Shown: positions 51,386 to 59,953 of the stretch, piece by piece | How the letters are laid out: each line of letters begins with the position of its first letter | How positions within the stretch are numbered: the stretch's first letter is position 1 | NCBI RefSeq assembly: GCF_041690465.1 | Contig: NZ_JAWLHG010000010.1 | Coordinates: 62,001 to 126,000 of the forward strand | Reading direction: 5' to 3' | DNA length: 64,000 nucleotides | Origin: Falsiroseomonas sp041690465 | GTDB lineage: Bacteria; Pseudomonadota; Alphaproteobacteria; Acetobacterales; Acetobacteraceae | Program-made: the position numbers and the translations under genes | Notes under the pieces: model-generated | Seen by the model: only the letters and a program-made list of their open reading frames with translations | Databases searched by the model: none | Told to the model about the DNA's origin: nothing

Positions 51386-51712
51386 GCTTCAAATGTCTCC
51401 TGGCGCTGTCTTGAAATCAGAGCAGGCCATTCCCCGACCTGCCCCGCATGGGAGAAGATACGACGGGGCCATGATGCTGAAATCAACGCTGCAAGATTTT
51501 ACCGTAGTTCTGATCCGGTGCGAGCATGATGGCCCAGCTGTATTGCTTCCTGCACAAAAATGACTGTGTAATGTTCATGACTGCTGTTGATCGGATGGAC
51601 AATGATTATGGTCTGCACCGAACCGGATTGCGCCTGACGTCGCGCGCGGCTCATAACCGGCTTGCGAAGAGCTGACGCACTTCGCCCTCAGGCGCCGGCG
51701 CTTCACTTGGCT
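51386..51712. other. AT-richer intergenic islet
   Basis: From about 51475 to 51640 the base composition drops clearly in G+C compared with everything around it and codon bias is lost in all frames. A TAAAAT box on the minus strand (51501-51496) could be the -10 of the His-rich gene, whose start lies about 115 bp further on. No gene is supported. The right end holds CTGACGCACTTCGCCCTC (51672-51689), the leading block of the triple-hairpin repeat. Confidence 0.45.
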
Positions 51713-51769
51713 CGCCGCACTTGCGGCGGGCCGCATTCGCGGCCTCGGCCAGCTTCGCTGGCCGCAGGT
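51713..51769. repeat. Triple-hairpin repeat, copy C
   Basis: Three contiguous hairpins with tiny loops: CGCCGC-actt-GCGGCG (51713-51728), GGCCGC-attc-GCGGCC (51729-51744) and GGCCAGC-ttc-GCTGGCC (51747-51763), then GCAGGT. Same order, spacing and ATTC middle loop as copies A and B. It lies directly behind the hrpB stop. Confidence 0.7.
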
Positions 51770-51790
51770 AAGAACTGCACATGCCGGGGA

Positions 51791-54271
51791 TCAGGCGCCC
51801 TCGCGCCAGGGTTCCTCCGGCCAGGCGTGCTTCGGGTAGCGGCCGCGCATGTCCTTGCGGGCGTCGCGCCAGCCGCCGCGCCAGAACTCGGCGAGGTTGC
51901 CGGTGATCGCGATGGGCCGGCCGGCCGGCGAGAGCAGCGCGACCTGCAATGGCACGCGGCCCTCGGCCAGAGGCGGGAGGGATTCCATGCCGAACAGGTG
52001 CTGCGCGCGGGCTTCCAGCGTCGGCACCTCGCGGTCGTATTCCACCGCGGCGGAACGGCCGCCGGGCAGGTCGATCCGCGCCGGCAGGGCGGCGTCGAGG
52101 CGCTTCTGCCGCTCCCAGGGCAGCAGGTTGCGCAGGATCGAAACCAGGTCGAGCGCCTTGGCCTCGGCCAGCTTGGCGCGGCCATGCAGGTGCGGCGCGA
52201 GCCATTCCTCCACGCTCGCGGCCAGCGCGGCGTCGGAGAGGTCGGGCCAGGGCTCGCCCTCCACCTGCCGCATCCAGCGCAGGCGCGCACGGGTCTGCTT
52301 CGCGGCCGCGGTCCAGTCGAGGTCGCGGAAGTCGCGCTCCGCCACGGCGCGGGCCAGCGCGGCGGCGACGGTGGCGGGGTCGGGCGCCGGCAGGATGTGC
52401 TCCTCCAGCACCAGCGGGCCGAACATGCGGCGGCGGCGGGCCAGCACGGCGCCGGCGCGGGCATCGAAGCTGGCGCCGGTTTCCCAGCGCAGGCGCTCGG
52501 GGAAGCGGGCTTCCAGCACGGCGAGGTCGAGCGGGGCGGCCATGCGGATGCGCGCCTCGGTGCCTTGCAACTCGAGGTCGGCGACGGCGAGCAGCGGCGC
52601 CTTGGCGAGCGGGTCGTTGGCGGCGAGGCGCGCGCCTTGTCCCCCGGCGGAGCCGGAAGCACCAACTCCGGCGAGGCGAAAGGCGCCGTCCATGGTGCCG
52701 CGCTTGGCCGCGATGCGGTCGGGGAAGCCGGCGGCGAGTAAAGGGCCGGCCTCCCCGCAGGGCAGCGCGGTGCCGTGCAGCTTCAGGCGGCGCCGGTGCA
52801 GCGCGGCGGCGCGGCGGATGCGGTGGATCGTCGCCCGGTCGGCTTGCGGATGATCCGCGCCGTGCAGCAGTTCGAGGCGCGCGTTGATGTCGGCCGGCTG
52901 GTCGCGGCCGCGGATCGGATCGCGTTCCTCCAGCAGCGCGGCGAGGTCGGCGGCGAGCGCCTTCTCGCCGTCATCCGCTGCCGCCAGCAGCATCCGCGCG
53001 AGGCGGGGATGCGTGCCCATCCGCGCCATGCCGCGGCCCATCGGCGTGATGCGGCCCTCGGCGTCGAGCGCATCCAGCTCCCGCAGCAGGGCGCGGCCGG
53101 CGGCGAGCGCGCCGGCGGGCGGTGGGTCGAGGAAGGCGAGATCGGACGGGGCAGCGCCCCAGGCGGCGAGGTCCAGCGCCAGGCCGGAGAGTTCCGCCTC
53201 CAGGATCTCCGGCCGGTCGGCCGGCGCCAGGCCGCGATGCAGCGCCTCGGTCCAGAGGCGGATCGCCACCCCCGGCGCGGTGCGGCCGGCGCGGCCGGCG
53301 CGCTGCTCGGCGGCGGCCTTGCTGATGCGGAGGGTGACCAGCCGCGAGAGGCCCGAGGCGGGGTCGAGCCGCGGCGCCCGGCGGAAGCCGCCATCCACCA
53401 CGATGCGCACGCCGGGGACGGTGAGCGAGGTCTCGGCGATGGAGGTCGCCAGCACCACCTTGCGGCGGCCCTGCGGATCGGGGTTCAGGGCGCGGTCCTG
53501 CTCGGCGGGCGGGAGTTCGCCATGCAGCGGGATCACCTCCGCGGCGATGCCGGCGAGGCGCTCCGCGGTGCGGCGGATCTCGCCCCAGCCGGGGAGGAAG
53601 GCGAGCACGTCGCCGGGGTGCTGGTTCAGCGCGGCACGGATGGCGGCGGCCATCGCTTCCGGCAGGTCGCGGGCGTCGGCGAGGTCACGGGCGCGGTGCT
53701 CCACCTGCACCGGGAAGGCGCGGCCGAGGGACTCCACCACCGGCGCATCGCCCAGCACGGCGGCGAAGCGGGCGATGTCGAGGGTGGCGGACATCGCCAG
53801 AAGTCTCAGTTCGGGGCGCAGCGCGCGTTGCAGGTCGAGGCAGAGGGCGAGCGCCAGGTCGGTGTCGAGGTTTCTTTCGTGCGCCTCGTCGAAGAACACG
53901 GCGGCGACGCCATCCAGACCGGGATCGGATTGCAGGCGGCGCACCAGCAGCCCCTCGGTGATGACCTCGACGCGGGTGCGGTCGGAGACGGCGCGGTCGA
54001 GGCGGGTGGCCAGGCCGATGGTGCCGCCCGGCGCCGCCTCGCCGAGCAGTTCGGACATGCGGCGCGCGGCGGCGCGCGCGGCGACGCGGCGGGGTTCGAG
54101 GACGAGGACGCGGCCGTGATGCGCCCAGGGCTCGTCCATCAGCGCGAGGGGGGCGAGCGTGGTCTTGCCGGCGCCGGGAGGCGCGACCAGCACCGCATTG
54201 GAGCCCGCGCGCAACGACGCGGTCAGGCGCGGCAGCGCCTCGGAGACGGGAAGCTCGGGCAGCGGCGGCAT
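51791..54271 (-). CDS. hrpB: ATP-dependent RNA helicase HrpB
   Basis: 826 residues, the normal length for HrpB. DExH helicase motifs: I APPGAGKTTLAP, Ia VLVLEPRRVAARAAARRM, II FFDEAHERNLDTDLAL, III LAMSATLD, IV PGDVLAFLPGWGEIRR, V VVLATSIAETSLTVPGV and VI QRAGRAGRTAPG, followed by HA2 and the HrpB C-terminal domain (MFGPLVLEEHILPAPDP, LLPWERQKRLDAALP, FWRGGWRDARKDMRGRYPKH). The ATG at 54271 is preferred to earlier codons, which lie outside the conserved start. Cellular substrate of HrpB is not well established. Confidence 0.96.
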   Translation of the reverse strand: MPPLPELPVSEALPRLTASLRAGSNAVLVAPPGAGKTTLAPLALMDEPWAHHGRVLVLEPRRVAARAAARRMSELLGEAAPGGTIGLATRLDRAVSDRTRVEVITEGLLVRRLQSDPGLDGVAAVFFDEAHERNLDTDLALALCLDLQRALRPELRLLAMSATLDIARFAAVLGDAPVVESLGRAFPVQVEHRARDLADARDLPEAMAAAIRAALNQHPGDVLAFLPGWGEIRRTAERLAGIAAEVIPLHGELPPAEQDRALNPDPQGRRKVVLATSIAETSLTVPGVRIVVDGGFRRAPRLDPASGLSRLVTLRISKAAAEQRAGRAGRTAPGVAIRLWTEALHRGLAPADRPEILEAELSGLALDLAAWGAAPSDLAFLDPPPAGALAAGRALLRELDALDAEGRITPMGRGMARMGTHPRLARMLLAAADDGEKALAADLAALLEERDPIRGRDQPADINARLELLHGADHPQADRATIHRIRRAAALHRRRLKLHGTALPCGEAGPLLAAGFPDRIAAKRGTMDGAFRLAGVGASGSAGGQGARLAANDPLAKAPLLAVADLELQGTEARIRMAAPLDLAVLEARFPERLRWETGASFDARAGAVLARRRRMFGPLVLEEHILPAPDPATVAAALARAVAERDFRDLDWTAAAKQTRARLRWMRQVEGEPWPDLSDAALAASVEEWLAPHLHGRAKLAEAKALDLVSILRNLLPWERQKRLDAALPARIDLPGGRSAAVEYDREVPTLEARAQHLFGMESLPPLAEGRVPLQVALLSPAGRPIAITGNLAEFWRGGWRDARKDMRGRYPKHAWPEEPWREGA

Positions 54272-54317
54272 CGGGGCGGGATAGCGCCTCCCGGCCCCGC
54301 GCGGAACGCCGCGGCGG

Positions 54318-54560
54318 TCAGCCCTGGTCGAACAGGTAGCCGCCCGCCGCCCCGGCACCGGCGCCGATCAGCGCCCCCAAGCCGAAATCGCCGCTCAGCG
54401 AGCCGAGCAGGCCGCCGGTGGCAGCGCCAAGCGCGGCCGGCGCGACGATGTTCTCGGAGGTCGGGCTGGGCAGCGGCCCCTCGCGGCGAGCGCAGGCGCC
54501 GAGCGTCAAGACGCCGGCAGCCCAGGCCGGCGGCGGCACGGTGGTCCGCAGGTTGCGCAT
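54318..54560 (-). CDS. Small glycine-zipper lipoprotein
   Basis: 80 residues. MRNLRTTVPPPAWAAGVLTLGAC ends in a lipobox-like LGAC; the mature part has a glycine-zipper membrane stretch (GAATGGLLGSLSGDFGLGAL, IGAGAGAAGGYLF). gggagg lies seven bases before the ATG at 54560. Such short lipoproteins sit in the envelope; function unknown. It ends 46 bp before the hrpB start on the same strand. Confidence 0.7.
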   Translation of the reverse strand: MRNLRTTVPPPAWAAGVLTLGACARREGPLPSPTSENIVAPAALGAATGGLLGSLSGDFGLGALIGAGAGAAGGYLFDQG

Positions 54561-54761
54561 CGTGGTGCCTCCCTTCAACGCCGGGCCGCGCGACGCGCAT
54601 CCAACCCGGTGCAATGCTCCTGGTTGCCGCCCTGAGCCGCCGCGCGAATCACGCGGCAGTGCGGCCCGGCCGGCCTGCGGGGGCTGTCATGTGCCGGCAG
54701 GGACGCATCACCGCCGAAGCGCCCCTTGCCTCCGGCCGCCGGTGTCCCGTTCTATGCGAGC

Positions 54762-56813
54762 ATGTGGCGGATGGCGCTTCTCCTCCTCGGCCTCGGCGTC
54801 ACGCCCGCCCTTGCGGCGGAGAGCGAGGCTGTCCGCTCGCCGCGTGCGGTCGCCACGCTGGCCTCGGACATGGCCGCCGTGGCGCCGGGCGAGAGCTTCC
54901 GGGCCGGGCTGCGGCTGCAACTCGCGCCCGGCTGGCATTCCTACTGGCGCAATGCGGGGGATGCGGGAGCGCCGACCGAGATCGCTCTGACGCTGCCGGA
55001 AGGCGCGGCCGCCGGGCCGATCGCCTGGCCGGCGCCGGAGCGGATCGAATACGGGCCGCTGGTCAATTTCGGCTACAAGGGCGAGGTCCTGCTGCCGATC
55101 GAGGTCCGGGTGCCGGCCAGCGCCGCGCCGGGCGACACCTTCGCGCTGCGCGCCGAGGCCACATGGCTGGTCTGCGCCGAGGTCTGCATCCCGGAGGAGG
55201 GCAGCTTCACCCTGAGCCTGCCGGTCGCCGACCAGGCCCTGCCCTCCCCCACCACGGGCGCGCTGTTCGAGGCGACCGCGGCACGCCTGCCCCGCGCCGC
55301 GCCCTGGCGGGCGAGCGCCGGCGCGACCGGCCGGCAGGCGAGCCTGACCCTCGCCGGGCCGGGGCTGGCGCCGGCGCTGGTGCAGCAGGCGTTCTTCTTC
55401 CCCCACGAGTCGGGCGTGATCGAGAATACCGCGCCGCAGCCGCTCTCCTGGCGGGGCGATGCGATGGTGCTCGGGATTACGCTGGCGGAGGGCGCGACGC
55501 CGGAAGCGCTCTCCGGCACCGTGGTGCTGCGCGATGCGGGCGGGCAGCGGCCGGCCTTCGAGGTTTCGGCGCCGGTGGCTGGGCCGGCGGTGGGCGCAGC
55601 GGGGCTGGGCTTCGTGCAGGCGGTGCTGTTCGCGCTGCTCGGCGGGCTGATCCTCAACCTGATGCCCTGCGTCTTCCCCGTTCTGGCGATGAAGGCGATG
55701 GCGCTGGCGCGGCTGTCAGGCGAGGCGCGGGGGCAGGTGCGGCTGCATGCGGCGGGCTATACCGCCGGCGTGCTGGCGACCTTCGGCGTGATCGGCGGCG
55801 GCATGGTGGCGCTGCGGGCCGGCGGCAGCGCGATCGGCTGGGGCTTCCAGTTCACCGAGCCGGCCTTCGTCGCCGCCATGGCTTGGCTGATGCTGGCGGT
55901 GGCGCTGAACCTGATGGGCGTCTTCGCCATGGGGCGACCGGTCGGCGCCGGGCAGGCGCTCGCCTCGCGCGGCGGGCCGGCCGGGGCCTTCTTCACCGGG
56001 GCGCTGGCGGTCGTCCTCGCCACACCCTGCACCGCGCCCTTCATGGCGGCGGCACTGGGGGCTGCGATGGCGATGCCGCCGGCGATGACGCTCGGCGTGT
56101 TCCTCGCACTCGGGCTGGGGCTGGCGGCGCCCTATGCGTTGCTCGGCGTGTTCCCCGGCTTGGCGCGGGCGCTGCCGCGGCCGGGGGCGTGGATGGAACG
56201 GCTGCGGCAGGGGCTGGCCTTCCCGATGCTCGCGGCGGCCGCCTGGCTGGTCTGGGTGCTGGCGCAGCAATCGGGGCCGGATGGCGTGCTCTGGGCGTTG
56301 GCGGGCGGCGTGCTGCTGGCGGCGGGGCTCTGGGCGCTCGGGCTGGCGCAGCGTGCCGGGATCGGCCGCGGCGCGATCGCCGGCCGGGCGGCGGCGGGGC
56401 TGGCCGTGCTGGCGGCGCTCGCCCTGCTGCCGCGGCTCGCCGCGATGCCGGCGGCGGCGGCCGACCCCGGCCCGGGGGCCGAGCCCTGGTCCGCCGCCCG
56501 GGTCGAGGCCTTGCGGGCGGAGGGGCGGCCGGTCTTCGTCAATGCCACCGCGGCCTGGTGCATCACCTGCCAGGTGAATGAGCGCATTGCGCTGAGAAGC
56601 GCGTCCGTGCAGGACGCCTTCGCGGCGCGCAACCTCGCCTATCTCAAGGCCGACTGGACGCGCGGCGATCCCGCCATCGGTGCGCTGCTGCGCGCGCACG
56701 GGCGGGAGGGGGTGCCGCTCTATCTCTACTGGGCGCCGGGCGCCACCGAGCCGCTGGTGCTGCCGCAGCTGCTGACCGAAGGCATCGTGCTCGGGGCACT
56801 CGGCGGACCGTAG
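54762..56813 (+). CDS. DsbD/ScsB-type thiol:disulfide reductase
   Basis: 683 residues. A signal peptide (MALLLLGLGVTPALA) is followed by the periplasmic N-domain (about 30-270; APGWHSYWRNAGDAGAPTEI, TWLVCAEVCIPEEG with a C-x3-C), eight membrane segments including the redox cysteines NLMPCVFPVLAMK and LATPCTAPFMAAALGAA, and a C-terminal thioredoxin-like domain with WCITC (about residue 600). It carries electrons from cytoplasmic thioredoxin to periplasmic partners, possibly in cytochrome c or copper handling. The N-domain is the larger ScsB-like type. The ATG at 54762 is used; 54771 is close. Confidence 0.92.
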   Translation: MWRMALLLLGLGVTPALAAESEAVRSPRAVATLASDMAAVAPGESFRAGLRLQLAPGWHSYWRNAGDAGAPTEIALTLPEGAAAGPIAWPAPERIEYGPLVNFGYKGEVLLPIEVRVPASAAPGDTFALRAEATWLVCAEVCIPEEGSFTLSLPVADQALPSPTTGALFEATAARLPRAAPWRASAGATGRQASLTLAGPGLAPALVQQAFFFPHESGVIENTAPQPLSWRGDAMVLGITLAEGATPEALSGTVVLRDAGGQRPAFEVSAPVAGPAVGAAGLGFVQAVLFALLGGLILNLMPCVFPVLAMKAMALARLSGEARGQVRLHAAGYTAGVLATFGVIGGGMVALRAGGSAIGWGFQFTEPAFVAAMAWLMLAVALNLMGVFAMGRPVGAGQALASRGGPAGAFFTGALAVVLATPCTAPFMAAALGAAMAMPPAMTLGVFLALGLGLAAPYALLGVFPGLARALPRPGAWMERLRQGLAFPMLAAAAWLVWVLAQQSGPDGVLWALAGGVLLAAGLWALGLAQRAGIGRGAIAGRAAAGLAVLAALALLPRLAAMPAAAADPGPGAEPWSAARVEALRAEGRPVFVNATAAWCITCQVNERIALRSASVQDAFAARNLAYLKADWTRGDPAIGALLRAHGREGVPLYLYWAPGATEPLVLPQLLTEGIVLGALGGP

Positions 56814-56932
56814 CAGGCCGGACAGGTTGGCCCGCCCATGCCGGCCCATGCGACCCCCTCTCGAATTTCGTGATTTGTATCGTTTCGCGCCTCGGTGCAA
56901 ACTGCGCCGGTTCGTTCCACGGGAGGGACCAC

Positions 56933-57358
56933 ATGTCGGAAGTCATCAGCGATCCGGGCATCATACCGATCAAGGAGCCTGGCTTCGGATCTGGCGTCTT
57001 CGCCAAGCTCGAATTGGGCCACTGGGACGAGGTCGCGCTGAAGTTCGAGGGCGACCGGCAGGAACTCCTTGCCCTGGCGGACTCGATCTCCGGCCTGTTC
57101 GACAACGAATTCGACTTCAAGTTCGTCACCGAGAACAGCCCGGTGGTCACCTTCATCAAGTTCGAGCCGATCGATGCATTCGGCGATGGCTCCGTGCTGC
57201 CGCAGGAGATCGAATCCCTGGCGGGGGAATTCAGGCTGGAGGGGTCGCTCGACATCAAGTTCGACGGCCTGAAATTCTATGAGGTCAAGCTGTTCGACGT
57301 GGCGACCATCGAACAGTCGCCGCCGCTGGTGACCGGCGTGGACGACCTGCTTGGCTGA
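56933..57358 (+). CDS. Acidic protein of unknown family, coupled to a methyltransferase
   Basis: 141 residues, rich in Asp/Glu/Phe, without signal or membrane segment: IIPIKEPGFGSGVFAKLELG, LFDNEFDFKFVTENSPVVTF, LEGSLDIKFDGLKFYEVKLF. It may be an all-beta carrier-like domain. gggagg precedes the ATG at 56933. The methyltransferase frame opens inside its last codons, so they are translated together. No family is recognised. The upstream 110 bp are less GC-rich and probably hold the promoter. Confidence 0.7.
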   Translation: MSEVISDPGIIPIKEPGFGSGVFAKLELGHWDEVALKFEGDRQELLALADSISGLFDNEFDFKFVTENSPVVTFIKFEPIDAFGDGSVLPQEIESLAGEFRLEGSLDIKFDGLKFYEVKLFDVATIEQSPPLVTGVDDLLG

Positions 57359-58730
57359 TACGGGCGAGGCGGGCTGGGCGGGCGGCTATCCGGTTGACCG
57401 GAGCTACGCGCCGAACCTCCAGCCCGATCTTGCGCCGGACCACCTGGATCTGGTGACGCTGGCCTGCGGGCGGCTTCCGCCCGCGGCGGGCGGGCGGTTC
57501 CGATATCTCGAGCTGGGCTGCGGCTTCGGCGTGGGGTTGGCGGCGCTCGCGGCGGTCAATCCGCACGGCCACTTCGCCGGGCTCGACTTCCTGCCCGAGC
57601 ACATCGCCTCCGCCAGCCGGCTGCGGGACGAGGCGGGGCTCGGCAACCTCGACCTGGTCGAGACCGATTTCGAGAGCTTCGCGGCGGAGGACGGGCCGCG
57701 CTTCGACTACATCGTGCTGCACGGCGTCTTCACCTGGATCTCGCCCCGCAACCGCGCCGCGGTGGTGGAGATCCTGCGCAGGCGGGTCGCCCCGGGTGGG
57801 CTGGTCTATGTCGGCTGCAACGCCATGCCGGCCTGGGCAGCGCTGGCACCGGGGCGCCGCATCCTCCGCGACATGCTCGCCGCCGGGCGCGGGGAGCCGG
57901 CCGCGGTCCGGGCGACGCTGGCCCGCTGGATCGAGACGGATGGCAGCGCCGCCGCACGCGCCTTCTGGAGCCGGATGGAGGGGCTGCCGGACGCCTACCT
58001 CCTGCATGAGTTCGGCGCCGAGCATGGCGACGCGCTGTGGAGCGTGGAGCTGGATGCGGCGATGGCGCCGGCCAAGCTGTCGCGCGTCGGCTCGACGCGG
58101 CTGCAGCACACGATGGACGCGCTGCGCTTCGACGAGGCGCAGCGCGAGCGGCTGAAGGCGGCCGAGGCCGAAGGCTGGGGCACGACGGCGCGCGACCTGC
58201 TGGCCAATGCCAGCTTCCATCACGCGGTCTTCGCCCGCGGCGCCCCGCGCGCAAGCGAGGCGCAGACCGCCCGGCTGCTTGGTGCGCGCCTGGTCGCCGC
58301 CGCGCCGCCGCCCCCACCCGACCGCCCACGTCGCCGCCCGCTCTCCGGCGGCATCGAGGAGGCGCTGGCCGCCGCACTCGGCGGCGGGCGGCGCGCGGTG
58401 GCGGCGCTGGCGGATGAACTGGCGGCAAGGATCGGGCTCACCCCGCGTAAGGCCCTGCAGGCGATCATCCTGGCGCTGGCCACCGAGCGGCTGGTTTCGC
58501 TCCGCGACGACGCCGCGACCCACGCCGCGGCGGACGGCGCGGAGCGCTTCAACGCCGTGGCGCGGCGGCGGCTTGAGGAGGGCGCGCCGCTGCCAGGGCT
58601 TGCTTCGGCGCGGCTCGGCGGCGCGGTGGCGGTGCCGCGGCGCTGGCAGGCGATGGTGCTGGGGATGGAGCCGCCGGACGCCGAGGCGCTGGCGGCGCTC
58701 GGTCCGCTCGGGCTTCTGGAGCCGCATTGA
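57351..58730 (+). CDS. SAM methyltransferase with methyltransferase regulatory domain
   Basis: 459 residues. The N-terminal SAM domain (about 15-170) has YLELGCGFGVGLAALAAVNP, FAGLDFLPEHIASASRL, VETDFESF, YIVLHGVFTWISPRNRAAVV and a typical Tyr start PVDRSYAPNLQPDLAPDHLD. The rest (about 190-290) matches the predicted methyltransferase regulatory domain (LLHEFGAEHGDALWSVELDA style), and the C-terminus adds a winged-helix-like part. It starts with TTG at 57351, overlapping the stop of the acidic protein gene. The acceptor is unknown, perhaps the acidic protein or a glycan. Confidence 0.85.
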   Translation: MADTGEAGWAGGYPVDRSYAPNLQPDLAPDHLDLVTLACGRLPPAAGGRFRYLELGCGFGVGLAALAAVNPHGHFAGLDFLPEHIASASRLRDEAGLGNLDLVETDFESFAAEDGPRFDYIVLHGVFTWISPRNRAAVVEILRRRVAPGGLVYVGCNAMPAWAALAPGRRILRDMLAAGRGEPAAVRATLARWIETDGSAAARAFWSRMEGLPDAYLLHEFGAEHGDALWSVELDAAMAPAKLSRVGSTRLQHTMDALRFDEAQRERLKAAEAEGWGTTARDLLANASFHHAVFARGAPRASEAQTARLLGARLVAAAPPPPPDRPRRRPLSGGIEEALAAALGGGRRAVAALADELAARIGLTPRKALQAIILALATERLVSLRDDAATHAAADGAERFNAVARRRLEEGAPLPGLASARLGGAVAVPRRWQAMVLGMEPPDAEALAALGPLGLLEPH

Positions 58731-58849
58731 CGGCTGAGGCCGGTGGCGCGGGGCTGTCGGGCTTGCTGACGGCCGCCGGGCCGGCCAGGGCGCGAACCGC
58801 AGGGCGGTGATTCACACGCCGTTCAGGCCCCTCCGGCAGTCTGGACGCC

Positions 58850-59173
58850 ATGCGCCGCCTGCTCCTGCTGCCGCTCCTCGCCATGCCGATGGCCGCACCG
58901 GCGCCCGCCGCCGCGCAGGATCCGCCATCCTGCACGGCCGAACGCGCCGGCGTGGCATCCTGCATGGCGGGCAAGCTCTGCCGCTGCGACTTCGCCCGCG
59001 GCGGCACGCTCTCCGGGCGGCCGGATGGCTGGCGGTGGGATTGCGGCGTGCTGCGCCCGGCCTGCGGCGAGGCGCTGCCGCAGGGCGGCAGCGGCATGTC
59101 GCCGATGCTCCAGCCCGAGGTCTTCCTCTATCTGCCCCCGCCGCCGGCCACGCTCTCCCGCCCCGGCCGCTGA
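58850..59173 (+). CDS. Secreted cysteine-containing hypothetical protein
   Basis: 107 residues. The signal peptide MRRLLLLPLLAMPMAAPAPAAAQ precedes a mature domain with six cysteines (PPSCTAE, ASCMAGKLCRCDF, WDCGVLRPACGE), enough for three disulfides, and a proline-rich tail (YLPPPPATLSRPGR). No family recognised. It lies 119 bp behind the methyltransferase gene on the same strand. Confidence 0.65.
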   Translation: MRRLLLLPLLAMPMAAPAPAAAQDPPSCTAERAGVASCMAGKLCRCDFARGGTLSGRPDGWRWDCGVLRPACGEALPQGGSGMSPMLQPEVFLYLPPPPATLSRPGR

Positions 59174-59241
59174 ACCGATGGACGGCGCGCGGCGGCGCAC
59201 GCAGGATGGGCTCGCGGCAGGATTGAACAGGGAGGCGCCGG

Positions 59242-59916
59242 ATGAGCGGTCTCAGGATGAGCGCGGGCGGCGTCGCCGACCTGATGCGCGTGAAGGAAGC
59301 CGAGGCAAAGGCGGCCGGCGCCGATGGGCTCGACCTGAAGCTCTCGGCCGAATCCGGCATGGATGCGCGCGACATCATGTTCCTGCGCGGCTTCACCCGG
59401 CAGCACGGGCTGATGATCGTGTTCCGCTGCCCGAAACGTAGCGCGCGGGCCTTCCACGGCACGCTGCCCGGCAAGACCTTCGCCACCAAGGCCAAGTCGA
59501 ACGAGGAGACCGGCACCGTGCTCGGCCATGGCGGCCATCTCATGGTCTCCGACTACGACATGATGAGCATGTGGCGGCATGAGGGAACCGGCTGGCGCAA
59601 GATCTACGTCTCCGCCCTCGAAGCCGGCGCCCCGCGCGGACCGTGGAGCGTGGAGGCGCGCGAGCTGGTGCGGGCGATGAACCGGACCCTGATCACCAGG
59701 CTGCAGCATGGCTGCCAGGACGACTTCCACAACGCCGGGAAGAACCCCGGCGTGAAGATGGCCGACCATTTCCTGGCGATCCGCGCCGGCGATGGGGTCT
59801 ATCTGCCGACGCCGATCTACTGCGAGAACTTCTACGCCGCGCACGCCCTCTACTGGCCGTACCTCTCGAACGGCAAACACCGCGGCCACGGGCCGGCGGG
59901 CACGATGGGCGGGTAG
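59242..59916 (+). CDS. Protein resembling edema factor/ExoY adenylyl cyclase domain
   Basis: 224 residues, no signal peptide. Three blocks follow the order of class II toxin cyclases (anthrax edema factor, Bordetella CyaA, ExoY). Block 1: LMIVFRCPKRSARAF ... GKTFATKAKSNEETG with Lys78, Lys83 and Lys85, like the FATKG..V.GKSSDWG catalytic-lysine motif. Block 2: MVSDYDMMSMW, Asp104 and Asp106, like the metal-binding ADYDLFAL. Block 3: MNRTLITRLQHGCQDDFHN, His156, like VVNHGTEQDN, then FLAIRAGDGVYLPT like FIINPEGEFILT. The insert between blocks 1 and 2 that activators contact is very short. The call is from remembered motifs; the exact Asn in block 3 does not align perfectly. ggaggcg precedes the ATG. 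Confidence 0.5.
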   Translation: MSGLRMSAGGVADLMRVKEAEAKAAGADGLDLKLSAESGMDARDIMFLRGFTRQHGLMIVFRCPKRSARAFHGTLPGKTFATKAKSNEETGTVLGHGGHLMVSDYDMMSMWRHEGTGWRKIYVSALEAGAPRGPWSVEARELVRAMNRTLITRLQHGCQDDFHNAGKNPGVKMADHFLAIRAGDGVYLPTPIYCENFYAAHALYWPYLSNGKHRGHGPAGTMGG

Positions 59917-59924
59917 AGGGGAAC

Positions 59925-59944
59925 GCGGAGGGACGTCCCTCCGC
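59925..59944. terminator. Perfect 20-bp palindrome between convergent genes
   Basis: GCGGAGGGAC followed directly by GTCCCTCCGC, then CATAAAAGG on the plus strand. It lies eight bases after the stop of the cyclase-like gene and ten before the stop of the opposing DUF2171 gene; a bidirectional terminator is likely. Confidence 0.6.
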
Positions 59945-59953
59945 CATAAAAGG

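Noticed and set aside
48572..51529. Plus-strand frame of nearly 1000 codons across the repeat-protein cluster
   Set aside because: It results from the lack of stops in GC-rich repeats; it has no ribosome site or recognisable domain and runs antisense to four better-supported genes.
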